From: Mesotaenium endlicherianum
Lineage: Eukaryota > Streptophyta > Zygnematophyceae > Zygnematales > Mesotaeniaceae
Direction of reading: 5' to 3'
DNA length: 64,000 nt
Assembly: GCA_009602735.1 (NCBI GenBank)
Contig: WELA01010214.1
Coordinates: 448,294 to 512,293 of the forward strand
The notes under the pieces are model-generated. The model was not told the DNA's origin. It ran no database searches and saw only the letters and a list, made by a program, of their open reading frames with translations. This document shows, in pieces, positions 30,748-41,381 of this stretch (positions are counted from its first letter, which is position 1; each line of letters starts with the position of its first letter). The translations under genes were made by a program, and so were the position numbers.

Positions 30748-31496
30748 TGTAATGAATCAACATATTGGATTGATATAAAATTCAGTTAGATATAATACTT
30801 GAATAAGTTCAGCCTGCTGAACTTTAGTTAATATTTAATTTGCTCAATTTAAGTCTGCTGGATACTCAATACTTACTTAAATGACTCAGCCGAGAGTAGC
30901 AGGCTGAAGTCCATCAGGTTAGCCTATTGACTTGGATTAGCTTGTTGACACATTCTTTGACAATCAGCTGGCTGCCGTACTCGGCAACAGCAAACTGCCT
31001 AGCTATGCATCTAAGTGTGGTGTGCTAGATGTGTGGCCATATTACACCCTTAAGGTGGATGGCGATTCGGGATGATAGGAAATGGCTGTGGATTTGGTTA
31101 GCCGAGGTCCTACCAACGTGGTTAACTCCCGGGCAGGAGGTGCCATCGCACTTGCTCTTGAACAATTTACTCATTCCATGTACATATGCTAGGTATTGGC
31201 CTCAAGTTCGGCATTCGGAAACGAGGCCAACTCTCTTGTACAGCTTACCGAGAGAGATCTGAATCCAAGGCGAGAAGCCATTGATACGCACTGTCTTCTA
31301 GCCTTGCTTATGTATGAGTTTACTGATTGCATCATTGATGTTCGTTTACTTGCATTTGACTTGCGAGTATTGTCCACCGCTTGTACGTTTGTCCTTTGCA
31401 GTTAACTAAATTAATAGAAAATACCCTAAAGATTAATTGCTGATCTAAAGATCTTTATTAATTGTTAATTGTCTATTGATAAGTCAATTCATTTCA
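30748..31496 (+). repeat. 3' LTR of E4 (749 bp)
   Basis: TGTAATGAATCAACATATTGG to TCAATTCATTTCA. Contains the perfect inverted repeat TTCAGC-CT-GCTGAA near 30808. Confidence 0.86.
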
Positions 31497-32179
31497 GTCA
31501 TTACAGAGAGCAGTGTCCAACCAAGCACCTTCCAAAGGTCGAGAGAATGGACCAGCCTTTAAAAGACAGCAACAGTCAATAATCCAAACTACTGACTATG
31601 AGGATGTTAGAGATAGTGAATCGTCACTACCTGCCCTCGTAGCAGGTATTATGGGTCCTACTAAACTGGATTCACTATGCATGCTCGACAAACAGATAAA
31701 GGAGACCATCAATAGTACAGATCCCCAGAGAGTGGACACTCTGGATGACCTTGTTCCACCTGATGTCCAACATTTCTTTGCTAAGTCAGGAGAACATTGC
31801 GAAAGACAAGAAAAGTCAGTCCCCCCTATTTTACTGCATTGGGTCATTCCAGGTAGGAAGGTGAGGGCATTTGTTGAGGGAGGGGCGTCACATACTTTAT
31901 CCATAAAGACTTGATTAAGCGGCTAAGGCTGCATACTGTCACCCAAGGGAATAGAAAAATATTCCTTCGAGATGCCTCAAGTATCTCGGGAGGAGTTATA
32001 ACCAAGCCTATTGAGGTCCAGTGAGGTTCTGGCATTGCAATTCTAATTGAAACGCTTACATTTGAGGTACTCAACACTGGCTTTTATGATCTCGTGCTAG
32101 GCAGGTCCTGGCTTAACAGACATCAAGCTGAAGTGTATTGGAGCAAAGGTACAGTTAGAGTGAGAGGAGCCAGTTATGG
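31497..32179 (+). pseudogene. gag end and protease fragment E5
   Basis: Starts in the CCHC knuckle (HYREQCP-type), carries the slippery TTTAAAA at 31558-31564, then the pol-frame linker SLPALVAGIMGPTKLDSLCM and the protease site read as VEGGASHTL (catalytic Asp replaced by Glu). LGRSWLNRHQAEVYW is at 32097 on. It ends abruptly at 32179 where a family B LTR start begins. The rest of this copy is not in the window. Confidence 0.78.
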
Positions 32180-32279
32180 TGTAATGAATCAGTTCATTAT
32201 TTATTTGATTAATTGCGTATGCAAATATATAACACTAAATAAGTATTATGTCAGTATACTTGCATGTGCGAGTTCATCT
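32180..32279 (+). repeat. Family B LTR start, 100-bp fragment
   Basis: TGTAATGAATCAGTTCATT, then AT-rich sequence through CATGTGCGAGTTCATCT, matches the complement of the right end of the solo LTR 57297-58557. It sits exactly at the junction between two protease-region copies (E5 and E6). Confidence 0.75.
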
Positions 32280-35200
32280 AGCTGCCCTTGTAGCAGGTAT
32301 TATGCGTCCTGCTGAACTGGATTCACTATGCATACCTGACAGATAGAAAAAAGAGACCATCAGCAATATAGATTCCCAAAGAATGCACACTCTGGATGAT
32401 CTTGTTCCACCTGATGTCCAACATTTCTTTGCTAAGTCAAGAGAATGATGCGAAAGTGAGGCAGAGTAAGTTCCCCCCATTCTATTGCATTGCATAATTG
32501 CAGGTAGGAAGGTGAGGGCATTTGTTGGTGGAGGGGCGTCACATACTTTTATCCATGAGGACTTAGTTAAGCAGCTAAGGCTGCCTACTGTCACCCAAGG
32601 GAATACAAAAGTATTCCTTGGAGGTGCCTGAAGTATCCCGGAAGGAATTACAACCAAGACTATTGAGGTCCAGTCAGTTTCTGGTATTGCAGTTCTAACT
32701 GTAACGCTTACATTTGAGGTACTCAACACTGGCTTTTATGATCTCGTGCTAGGAAGGTCCTAGCTTAACAAACATCAAGTTGAAGTGTGTTGGACCAGAG
32801 GTACAGTTAAAGTGAGAGGAGCCACTGATGGGCAAACTAACTTGGCATCCACCAGTGCTCTTCCTCTTGTCCTGTATGGATGGCAAATGAAGGAAAAGAT
32901 GAGGCTTCCAGGAGGATGCAAATTGCTAAATGCAATGGAGTTCATCGAAAGCTGGAACTAGAAGAAAGACAAATTATTCTGTGTGTTGCTGAAAGAGGTA
33001 CTTCCTCAACCTATAGAAGTGGTTGAGAAAAAGGTGAGCCTTCGGAGCACCCCACTGCTGCAAAGATTGTTGCTCAGTATACTGATGTTTTTAATATGCC
33101 TTCGGGAGTGCCCCCCAAGGGGCAAGTAGATCACAAGATTGATTTATTACCTGGGAGTCAGCCACCTTGGCAACGCACCTATGGCTTGTCTTATGTGGAG
33201 AGCGAAGAGTTGAAAACACAGATTGAAGAGCTGGAGGAAAATGGTTATATTATCCCCAATAAATCACCCTATGGTACACCCATCTTATTTGTTAAGAAGA
33301 AGAATGGTAGTATGCGAACGCGTGTGGATTACAGAGATCTTAACAGAATTACTGTAATGAACAAGTATGCTTCATGAGAATTGAGGACTTGCTTGACACC
33401 CTGTTTGGTGCTAAAGTGTTAAGTAAGATAGATCTCAAGAGTGGTTATCATCAAATCAAAATTGCTGAAAAAGATCAACACAAGACTGCCTTCCGCACAC
33501 GTTATAGACACTATGAGTTAAATGTGATGCCGTTTGGACTGACTAATGCTCCTACAACCTTCATGGGTGCTATGAATGACATTTTCAGGCCTTACTTGGA
33601 TGAGTTTGTGCAAGTCTTCTTGGATTATATTTTAATTTTTTCTAAAGAAGAAGCTGAGCATGCTGACCACTTGAATGGACACTCTAAAAAAGAATCAGTT
33701 ATATACTAAAATGAGCAAGTGTGATTTCTTAAAGGAAAGCATTGAATTCTTGGGCCACGTTGTCAGTAAGGAAGGCATCAGTGTGTATCCTAAGAAAGTC
33801 CACACCATAAGGGACTGGCCAGTACCACAGTCTGTCTCGGAAGTTGGATCCTTTCTTGGGTTTGCTAACTACTATAAGAGATTCATTGAGAATTATCATA
33901 CAGAGGCCAGTAAACTGACTGACCTTACTAAGAAGGACGTAGGTTATGTGTGGGGGGAAGAGCAGGAAGCTGCCTTCCGGACCCTTAAAGGTGCTCTTTG
34001 TTCTGCCCCAATCTTAGCTGTGTATGACCCCAGCAGACCTGTGCAGGTGGTTACTCATGCTTCTGACTTTGCCATGGGTGCTATTTTGTTGCAGCCTGCT
34101 GACAAAGCCACAAAGGATGGTAAGGTAAAGCAGGAGTGGCACACTGTGCTGTATGAGTCTATGAAATTCCACCTAACTGAAATTAACTCTTCTGTGCATG
34201 ATAAAGAGCTGCCTGCTATTCATCTTGTGCTCAAACAGTGGAGAGCATACTTACATGGTAAAGCTTTTAAGGTGATTGCAGATCGTCTAACTCTGACTCA
34301 CTTTCAGAAGAAGTCCAAGCTGTCGAGGAGGGAGAACCGTTGGAGCCACATGCTGGAGCAGTTCCAAGTCCAGATTGATTACAAACTTGGGAAGTTGAAT
34401 CCTGCTAATGCACTCTTTAGACGACCTGACTTGCAAGAAAGGAACTTTAGTCAGCATGCTGTAGATAAAGTCCTTTGTGCACTCACTTCACTAATGTTGA
34501 AAAAGTCCTTCCCTGAACAACTTAGGAAAGCCTACCTTTCTGACCCAACATTAGAGCCCAGCTACACTGATGGTGTGTGTCTTGCTACTGCACTTGGGTA
34601 TAGGCTAAAGAGAGGGATCTGGGTAACGGAAACAACTTCAGGCAGGTTGAAACTGGTCATTCCTAATAACTTGGAAATAAGGTCACTCTTAATGAGTCAA
34701 GCACATGACAGTTTACTGAGTGGGAACTGTTGGCAAACTGGCAAAACAATATCATTGGGATGGGTTGTTTCGATAGGTCTTGACCAGTGTCACAAAAATA
34801 AGTCTAGGCACACACCACTCGGGGGGCTATTACAACTACTACCCACTTCAGCTGGACGCTGGGAAACAATATCCATGGATTGGGTGGTATCACTACCAAG
34901 AATTGCCAATGAGCATGATTCGATACTGGTAGCAGTGGATGAATTGACATAAAAGGTCATGTTCATCCCCACCAGTGTCAAAGTAACTGCACTCGAATTT
35001 ACGAGACAGTTCTACAACCATGTTGTATGCCAACATGGGCTACCCTCTAATATTATCTTAGACAGGGACTCAAAATTTACCTCTAAGTTTTGGAGAGCTT
35101 TGATGGGGTTAATGGAAGTCAAACAGCTGCTCAGCACAGCAAACCACCCTCAACTGATGGGCAGACTGAAAGAACTAACCGAGTTCTGCAAGAGGTGCTG

Positions 35201-35940
35201 AGAGCGTATATTAACCAAAAACAAGATGATTGGGATGACTTGTTGCCTCAAATTCAATTTGCAATCAACAGTGTGGTGCATGCGTCAACGAGATACTCCT
35301 TTTGAATAGAGTCTGGGTAGAGTCTCTAAGTCTTCTTTAGATGTGCTAGGGGAGTCTTTAACTCACCCTGAGGGCATTGACAATCCGTTGTCTCTCCAGC
35401 TAGCCCAAGAGTTTGCTGACACCCTGTCAAAAGTCCTACACAATTTGCACAAAGCCCAGGAAAATCAATAAAAGTACGCTAATCAACACCGTCAAGAGTT
35501 GACATTTTCAGATGGGGATTTGGTCAAATTGCATTCTGAACACCTGTACCTGCCTGGTGTGGTCAAGAAAAAGCTTTGTCTGGTCTGGGTTGGTCCATGT
35601 TCGGTGGTGCGCCGTGTCAGTCAGAATGCTTACAAACTGAACATGTCAGCGGAATTCAAGGATCACCCAGTCTTTAATGTCTCCTTCCTGGAACCATACA
35701 TCAAAGGTGACACACTGTTCACAGGTCGCTTACCTGTCCAATTGGGACCGGTCCCCGCTGTCCGGGAAGGTGAACCTGAGGAATATGAGGTTGATGAGAT
35801 TTTAGAAGCTCGCTCTGATTATCTAAATATTCCATGAAATATCTGGTCAGATGGAAGGGCTACGGTGCCTCTGGAGACTCTTAAGAATTTAAGGACCATT
35901 TGACCAATGCCAAAGGGGCTTTGAAACAATTTTACTTTCG
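32280..35940 (+). pseudogene. pol: pol of E6: protease, RT, RNase H, integrase, chromodomain
   Basis: The protease site reads VGGGASHTF (catalytic Asp replaced by Gly). RT from 33096: [48 protein letters not shown], and [10 protein letters not shown] (33616-), where the second catalytic Asp is Tyr. RNase [17 protein letters not shown], first Asp replaced by His, and VIADRLTLTHF. The integrase zinc finger has the 17-nt deletion near 34720 shared with E3. Core: MDWVVSLPRIANEHDS and NIILDRDSKFTSKFW. The C-terminal module is at 35499-35837 and the chromodomain KYLVRWKGYGASGDS near 35835-35880, with stops. Enzymatically dead at several active sites. Confidence 0.86.
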
Positions 35941-36008
35941 GGAGGCTGGGACACCTCCCTAACTGTCATTTCAGTTGACGTGGGAAGGTGACCGGAGGTC
36001 CTGTCTCC

Positions 36009-36160
36009 ATTTAAGTTGGAGGGGAAATGTGGCCAAACATGGCCTAAAGTGACGGTTAGTGACAAAAAGTGTTAGTAGTTGACAGGGCGTGACAGTTGTG
36101 ACAGGCAGCCCAGTGACAGTTGAAACAGGCAACCCTCCCACACATCATGTTGGAGGGAGT
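36009..36160 (+). promoter_or_regulatory. Internal polypurine tract and TGACAG spacer of E6
   Basis: ATTTAAGTTGGAGGGGAAAT at 36009-36028, several GTGACAG/TTGACAG units, then a weaker copy GTTGGAGGGAGTGGG at about 36149. Confidence 0.52.
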
Positions 36161-36359
36161 GGGATAAACATCTAGGAAACTATCCGATTACCGATTGCCT
36201 TCGCATATTCATCCTTGAAACTCAACTCGCTCACACTCACGTCTCTCTCAAGCACACTCGCACTTTCGATTTACTTACACCAGGTATTGCATGCTCGAAC
36301 TCCCTCTACTACGCTCTTCCCTGTCAAAGTACTCAATCCTGTACACGATATCATGACAA

Positions 36360-36366
36360 TACTAAC
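36360..36366 (+). promoter_or_regulatory. Branch-point-like TACTAAC before ORF3 of E6
   Basis: TACTAAC followed about 22 nt later by GAGCAAAATG. In E1 and E3 the same place reads GAGCAGGATG, so the acceptor AG is mutated here. Confidence 0.45.
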
Positions 36367-36388
36367 GTCATTGTGGTATGAATGAGCA

Positions 36389-38040
36389 AAATGACTTAAT
36401 TGTGTAAACTCAAGAGGAAAAGAAGGGCGGACGTGGCACATGCAGAGTATAAGGAGTTCCATGGCGACATCGAATCATCCTCCATCTCTTCTCAAGAAAC
36501 AGAGCGACTCCGACTACAGCGAGAGGCTCAAAAGAGGAAGGAGGAGGAAGAACAAGCCAGGCTGAGACAGGAGGAGCAAGACAGAAAAGCTGCAGTGGAA
36601 GCCAAGAAGGCGGAGGAACAAAAGTTGGCTGAGGAGAGGCGGAGCAGCAGGCTGAGGAGGAACAGAGGAGAATCAAAAGCTACCGCTACACGGTGATGTG
36701 CAAGGGCTTTGATCGTTTGGAGAAAGCCTTCAAGTACGTCCAGAGGAATCGAAGTGAGCCACAGAGGGACATAATGCAGCGGGAGAGGAGGCAGCCCAAG
36801 ATTTTGACAAGTACATAGAAGTCAGCACAGGGCTTCTACTGTACCATGACTATGCGAAGATGGTGGGATATATGATTTGGGAGGCCAAAGCAGTGGCCCA
36901 GATAGGCGAATCTGAATTGGTGCCAATACCTGGGATCTGGAGCACAGACAAGGTCATCAGGTTGATCCCTATGCATACAAACAACTCCAAGGATGCCACT
37001 TCCCACAACCGGCTCAAGGCCATGTATAACAAGGTGGAGAGAAGAAGCTGGGAGTTCTTGGCAAGAGAGACTAGCCAGCTGGTTTTCTCAGGTCACTGGT
37101 ACCCCTGTACTTTGAAAAGGACGGATCTTGCTTTCTTTCTACAGCCTACTGGCTGGCGCTGGATGACCATCACCATAAAGGACCAGCAAAACGACAGAGC
37201 TGAGGAAGACGATTTCCTGGCAAATTTGTGGGGGAAGATAATGCTGCCACCTCACATTGCAGCATGGGACCCACTACTGGATGGAGTCAGGGACTGCATG
37301 AGTCAGGAGACACGGGAGGATAGGACCAGGGCTAAAGATTCTTTCTCTAAGAGGAAGCATCCTTATGCCAAATGGGCAAGTAAGCAAGGGGAGAAAGACC
37401 TCTATGCAGTCAGGACCCAGCACCCCCCACCCGCACCCAAAAGGGGGAGGTCAGTGGGATACTCTTTTTCTTGGGAACGGTTGGAGGAGATGACGAGAGA
37501 AACTCCATAAGTTTCAGAGGAACAGGAGGGCAAAGAAGAGAAGGCGCAGGAGAGGAGTCTAGTCCTACTGAGGCACGGACGCTCGCTACATCCCCCACTG
37601 GAAGGGCCTTTGTACAGGCAGCCCAGCAACAGCTTGGGGATACCAGCCCACCAAGAGACCTAGATCTCCAGTGGCTCGGGACTTTTAGCAGGAGGAGTCC
37701 CACCCCAGGAGGTGAAACTCAGTCAAACAGGGCAGACAGAAGGGCTGCCAAGGAGGCATCCAGAGGGCAACCAGCATCCCCCTCTCATAGAGGGCATGTA
37801 CCATTAGCCCATGTCATGCAGCACCCTCCAGTATGCCAGGGTATGTCCCTGTCAGTTTGAGAGCTGCACAGGAGAGAGCGGTCTCCATCAACTTGCAATC
37901 TGTGCAAGAGCAGGCTGTCCAGTTGCTGCGTTCACTCCTCGGTTCACCCTGGCCTTAGCCTCCAGCTTTCAAGAGACCATCAGACAGGAGAAGGAGATCC
38001 AATTACAGGTCTCGCTCCCCAAAAGACCGAGCCCTTGGTA
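36389..38040 (+). pseudogene. ORF3 subtype I of E6
   Basis: Coiled-coil start (KRKEEEEQARLRQEEQDRK) to about 36660, with the same 1-nt deletion as E3. Core 36860-37510 with YNKVERRSWEFLARE, TGWRWMTITIKDQ, LPPHIAAWDPLLDGV and AKWASKQGEKDLYAVRT. The C-terminal box GHVPLAHVMQHP is at 37794-37829. Stop at 37508 and further shifts after it. Confidence 0.75.
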
Positions 38041-38120
38041 CTTAGTTTGCTGTTGTCTTCATTTTACAATTCAGTTGGTTGTGTTGTATGTGTGTTACTT
38101 GTTGTAAATAATTATAGAAG

Positions 38121-38156
38121 TGTTGTCGAGTCGACAACAATTTAAGTTGGAGGAAT
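38121..38156 (+). promoter_or_regulatory. Hairpin and 3' polypurine tract of E6
   Basis: TGTTGTCG-AGT-CGACAACA (38121-38139) plus 17 nt ATTTAAGTTGGAGGAAT to the LTR at 38157. Confidence 0.75.
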
Positions 38157-38364
38157 TGTGATGAATCAGTACATTGGATAGATATGATATTCAATTATGT
38201 ATAATAGTTAAATAAATTCAACCTGCTAAACTCTACTGAACATGTAGTCTGCTGGGTTTCAGTCTACTGGATACATGATACTTTGTTAAATGACTTAGCC
38301 AAGAGTAGCAGCATAAAGTCCATTAGGTCAGCCTGTTGACTTGTGTCAGCTTGCTAACACATTA
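38157..38364 (+). repeat. 3' LTR of E6, first 208 bp only
   Basis: Starts TGTGATGAATCAGTACATTGG and is cut at 38364 by the opposite-strand LTR of E7. Confidence 0.82.
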
Positions 38365-39070
38365 TGTAATGAATCGTCCTACCAATAGGCGATTAACAAT
38401 CACTAAAAATCACTATATCAGTGAGTAATCTTCATGGTATTTTCTGTTAACTGATTAAATAGCAAAAGACAACACACTGGCAGTGAACAATACTCGCATG
38501 CCAAATGCAAGTAAACTAGCATCAATAATGCAATCAATAAACTCATACATAAGCAAGGCTGAAAGACAGTGCGTATCAATGGCTTCTCGCCTTGGATTCA
38601 GATATCTCCCAGTAAGCAATACAAGAGAGTTGGCCTCGTTTCCAAATGCCGAACTCGAGAGCAGTGTCTAGCATATGTACATAGAATGAGTTTACTGTTC
38701 AACGACAAGTGCGATGGCACCGCCTACTTGGGAGTTAACCACGTTGGTAGGACCTCGGTTAACCAAATCCACCACCATTTCCTATCATCCCGAATCGCCA
38801 TCCATCCAAAGGATGTCATCTGGCCATTCATCTAGCATATCACACTTAGATGCATATCTTGGCAATTTGCTGCTACCAAGTACGGAAGTCAACTGGATGT
38901 CAAAGAATGTGTCAGCAAGCTGACCTAAGTTGTCTTCAGCCTACTGCTCTCGGCCGAGTCATTAAATTGGTAAGTATATAAAGTCCAGCAAACTGACTGT
39001 TGACTAAAGTTCAACAGACTGAATTTAATTAATTGTTTATATATATATACCAATATACTAATTTATTACA
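38365..39070 (-). repeat. 3' LTR of E7 (706 bp)
   Basis: Left edge TGTAATGAATCGTCCTACC (a mutated LTR end), right edge CTAATTTATTACA, followed by the complement of the polypurine tract. Confidence 0.84.
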
Positions 39071-39106
39071 ATCCCTCCAACTTAAATTGTTGTCGCTTCG
39101 ACAACA
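39071..39106 (-). promoter_or_regulatory. Hairpin and 3' polypurine tract of E7
   Basis: Minus strand TGTTGTCG-AAG-CGACAACA (39106-39088), then 17 nt AATTTAAGTTGGAGGGAT-type, then the LTR. Confidence 0.75.
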
Positions 39107-39423
39107 TTTAACTGTAGAATTATCTGGTCAAGAAACTAACAGAACTAACCCCCCACCGCCTGCCTCTTGCTTCAACACTGTTGCCTAGCTGTGGGGATCA
39201 CTAGTGACAGGGAACTGTTACCTCCACCCTCAGTCCACTTCCTTTGTGGGGTGCAAACACAGAGATCTCCGGCAAGGCTTGACTGGAGGATGGTTTTGAT
39301 GTTTAGGGGGTTGTTCCTGGGGTTCCCAGGATCCGAAGACAGAGATCTGGACCTAGATCCGGACAGCCCTTCAGATCTCTCAGCTGGCCTTCTAAAGAAC
39401 CCTGTTTGTTCTAGAGTTGGACC

Positions 39424-40982
39424 TCAAGGAGAACAAAATATTGTAGCCTCCTCTTCAACCACTTGGGTGTTAATGCCCACATAAATCGGCATTCCGATAG
39501 GATGCTGAAATACATTGGCAAGAGGTACATGTCCCTTACTGAGGGGGGTGGCCAGCGTGTCTCTGGCTACTCTGCGTGCTGTTTTTCTGGTACCCCTGTT
39601 CTCTGGGAATTTCTGCCTTTTCCTGCTGCCAAGGACAGTCAAAGCAACTTCTTCCCTTGCTTGGGCAGGTGGGCTGGGAGAATAAGTGTGGAGTCTTGTT
39701 GCCTCCATAGTAGGGATCACATTCCATATACCTGATTGTGGTGCCCTAGGAGTCCCTGCTTCTGCCTGCCCCTAGATCTCCTGAGTACCAGCTCCTGATG
39801 CTTCTCCTCTGCCCTGCTCTTCTTCCTCATCCTCTTCATCTTCCTCCTCTAGAAGGGTAGGGGTCTCGTCCACTAAGTCATTCTGCTCCCTGGTAGACAT
39901 GGAAAAATTTACTGATCGCCCTTTCTTAGGACAAGCCGGGGGTTGCTTGGCCTTCAGCCTGGTGATATTTATCCTGCCTCCATTCTTTGCCCATTTGACA
40001 AAGACATGCTTCCCCTTAGAGAAAAAGTCTCTTCCCCTCCTCTTGTGTTCCTTGGTCTCAGCATTCATATTACTCAGGCATCCATTCAGCCTGGGGTCCC
40101 AAGGGGCAATGTGAGGTGGTAGGATGAGGTAGCCGTCTAGCCCATAGTGAAAGTCATCAGGGTGGGCTTGGTCACACTCCTGCTTTCTGTTAGTGACGGA
40201 CATCCACCTCCAATCTGTGGGTTGCTGGTAGTGTTGTGGCCCATGCTCAGGCTTCTTCAGCTTACAAGGAAACCAGTGGGGGGAGAACATCTGCTGCCCT
40301 GTTTCCTTGGCCAAGTACTCCTAGCTCCTCCTTTCAACTTCATTGTAGGCTGGCAGTAGTGTCAGGTAAAATACTGCATTCTTAAAGCTATCGGGCTCCA
40401 TGCTGACCATCTTGATGAGTCTCGGATTCTCCACTATGCCAGGCACTGGTACTAGCTTATCTTCCGAGTCATCTGCAAGAAATCATGCCTGCTCTGCTGT
40501 ATATCCCACAATTTTGGTATAATTTATTAGAGGACCACACCAGTGTGTGTCTCAATGTACTTATCCAGAGCTTCAGATCCTTGTCTCTATAGTATTGTTT
40601 TCTGTTCTACTTTGTTGATCTCCTGGGCTGCCAGTAATGCTTCCTTCAGGTTATCAAAGGTTTGGCCACCCACCACAGTAAATCTGTAAGTGGCCAGGCT
40701 CTTCTGCTTCTCAGCTTCAGCATGATTCCTTCTCTCCTCCTTTGCTGCCGCCGCTTCTTCTTGTTGATTCTTCTGTCTCTCCTCCTCAGCTAGCCTGAGG
40801 TTTTCCGCCTCTTGCTCCTTCTTCCTCTGTGCTTCGTCTGCCGCCTCTTGTCGTCTGCGGACCCTTTCTTGTTCTCTCCTGGTGAGGGACGTCGCTGCCA
40901 GCTCTTTCTGGTATTGCTCCATTGTCCTCCTGGCTTCTTCTGCCTTGCGCTTTTTGTCTTCCTTTTGTGTGGTGGGAGCCAT
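39424..40982 (-). pseudogene. ORF3 subtype II of E7
   Basis: Start ATG at 40982-40980, preceded by TGTGCAGG with TACTAAT about 25 nt upstream. Segments: 40991-40587 (coiled coil and DNLKEALLAAQEINK), 40314-39772 (QQPTDWRWMSVTNRKQ, LPPHIAPWDPRLNG, FSKGKHVFVKWAKN, Glu-rich tail) and 39720-39424 (Pro-rich part, then HVPLANVFQHPIGMPIYV). This copy shows that the natural C-terminus of subtype II carries the same HVPLA box as subtype I. Stops around 40320 and 40500 break it. Confidence 0.77.
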
Positions 40983-41327
40983 CCTGCACATGTAACCAGG
41001 GCACCAATTAGTAGGATCTCAATTTTTGTCACAGGAGTTGCAGGAAGAGAAGTAAGTTTGTATTAGTGTGGTAGATTTATTCCCCTTTACCTTACAGGGT
41101 GGTTACTAAGAGTTCACGGAGCTGTAGGGCAATGAGAATAAACGAATGAATGTATGTGCAGGATGAGTTGAGTGATTTGTTGGTGTGCTGGTCTCTTTCT
41201 CCTTCCGAGTGGTGGGCACCCGCCAACTTCGTTAATTGTGGGCCTAGCTGTCACATCTGTCACTATGCTGACACTTTACTGTCAATAACTGTCCCTTTCT
41301 CGCGCACTAATTATCATTTACTGGCAC

Positions 41328-41347
41328 ATTTCCCCTCCAACTTAAAT
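41328..41347 (-). promoter_or_regulatory. Internal polypurine tract of E7
   Basis: Minus strand ATTTAAGTTGGAGGGGAAAT, identical to that of E3 and E6. Confidence 0.55.
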
Positions 41348-41381
41348 GGAGTTATGACCTCCTGTCACCTTCCCATGTCAA

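Larger units (their letters stand above)
29277..31496 (+). mobile_element. Family A element E4, only ORF3 and 3' LTR remain
   Basis: Begins inside ORF3 subtype I (YRYTVMSKGFD-type at 29277) and ends with LTR 30748-31496, which abuts the gag zinc-knuckle region of E5 at 31497. A 5'-truncated copy, with the same 3' hairpin and polypurine tract as the others. Confidence 0.83.
32280..38364 (+). mobile_element. Family A chromovirus E6, 5'-truncated
   Basis: Begins in the gag-pol linker (AALVAGIMRPAELDS) and runs through protease, RT, RNase H, integrase, chromodomain, internal polypurine tract, ORF3 subtype I and hairpin into the first 208 bp of its 3' LTR (38157-38364), where minus-strand E7 begins. 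Shares frame-breaking deletions with E3. Confidence 0.86.
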
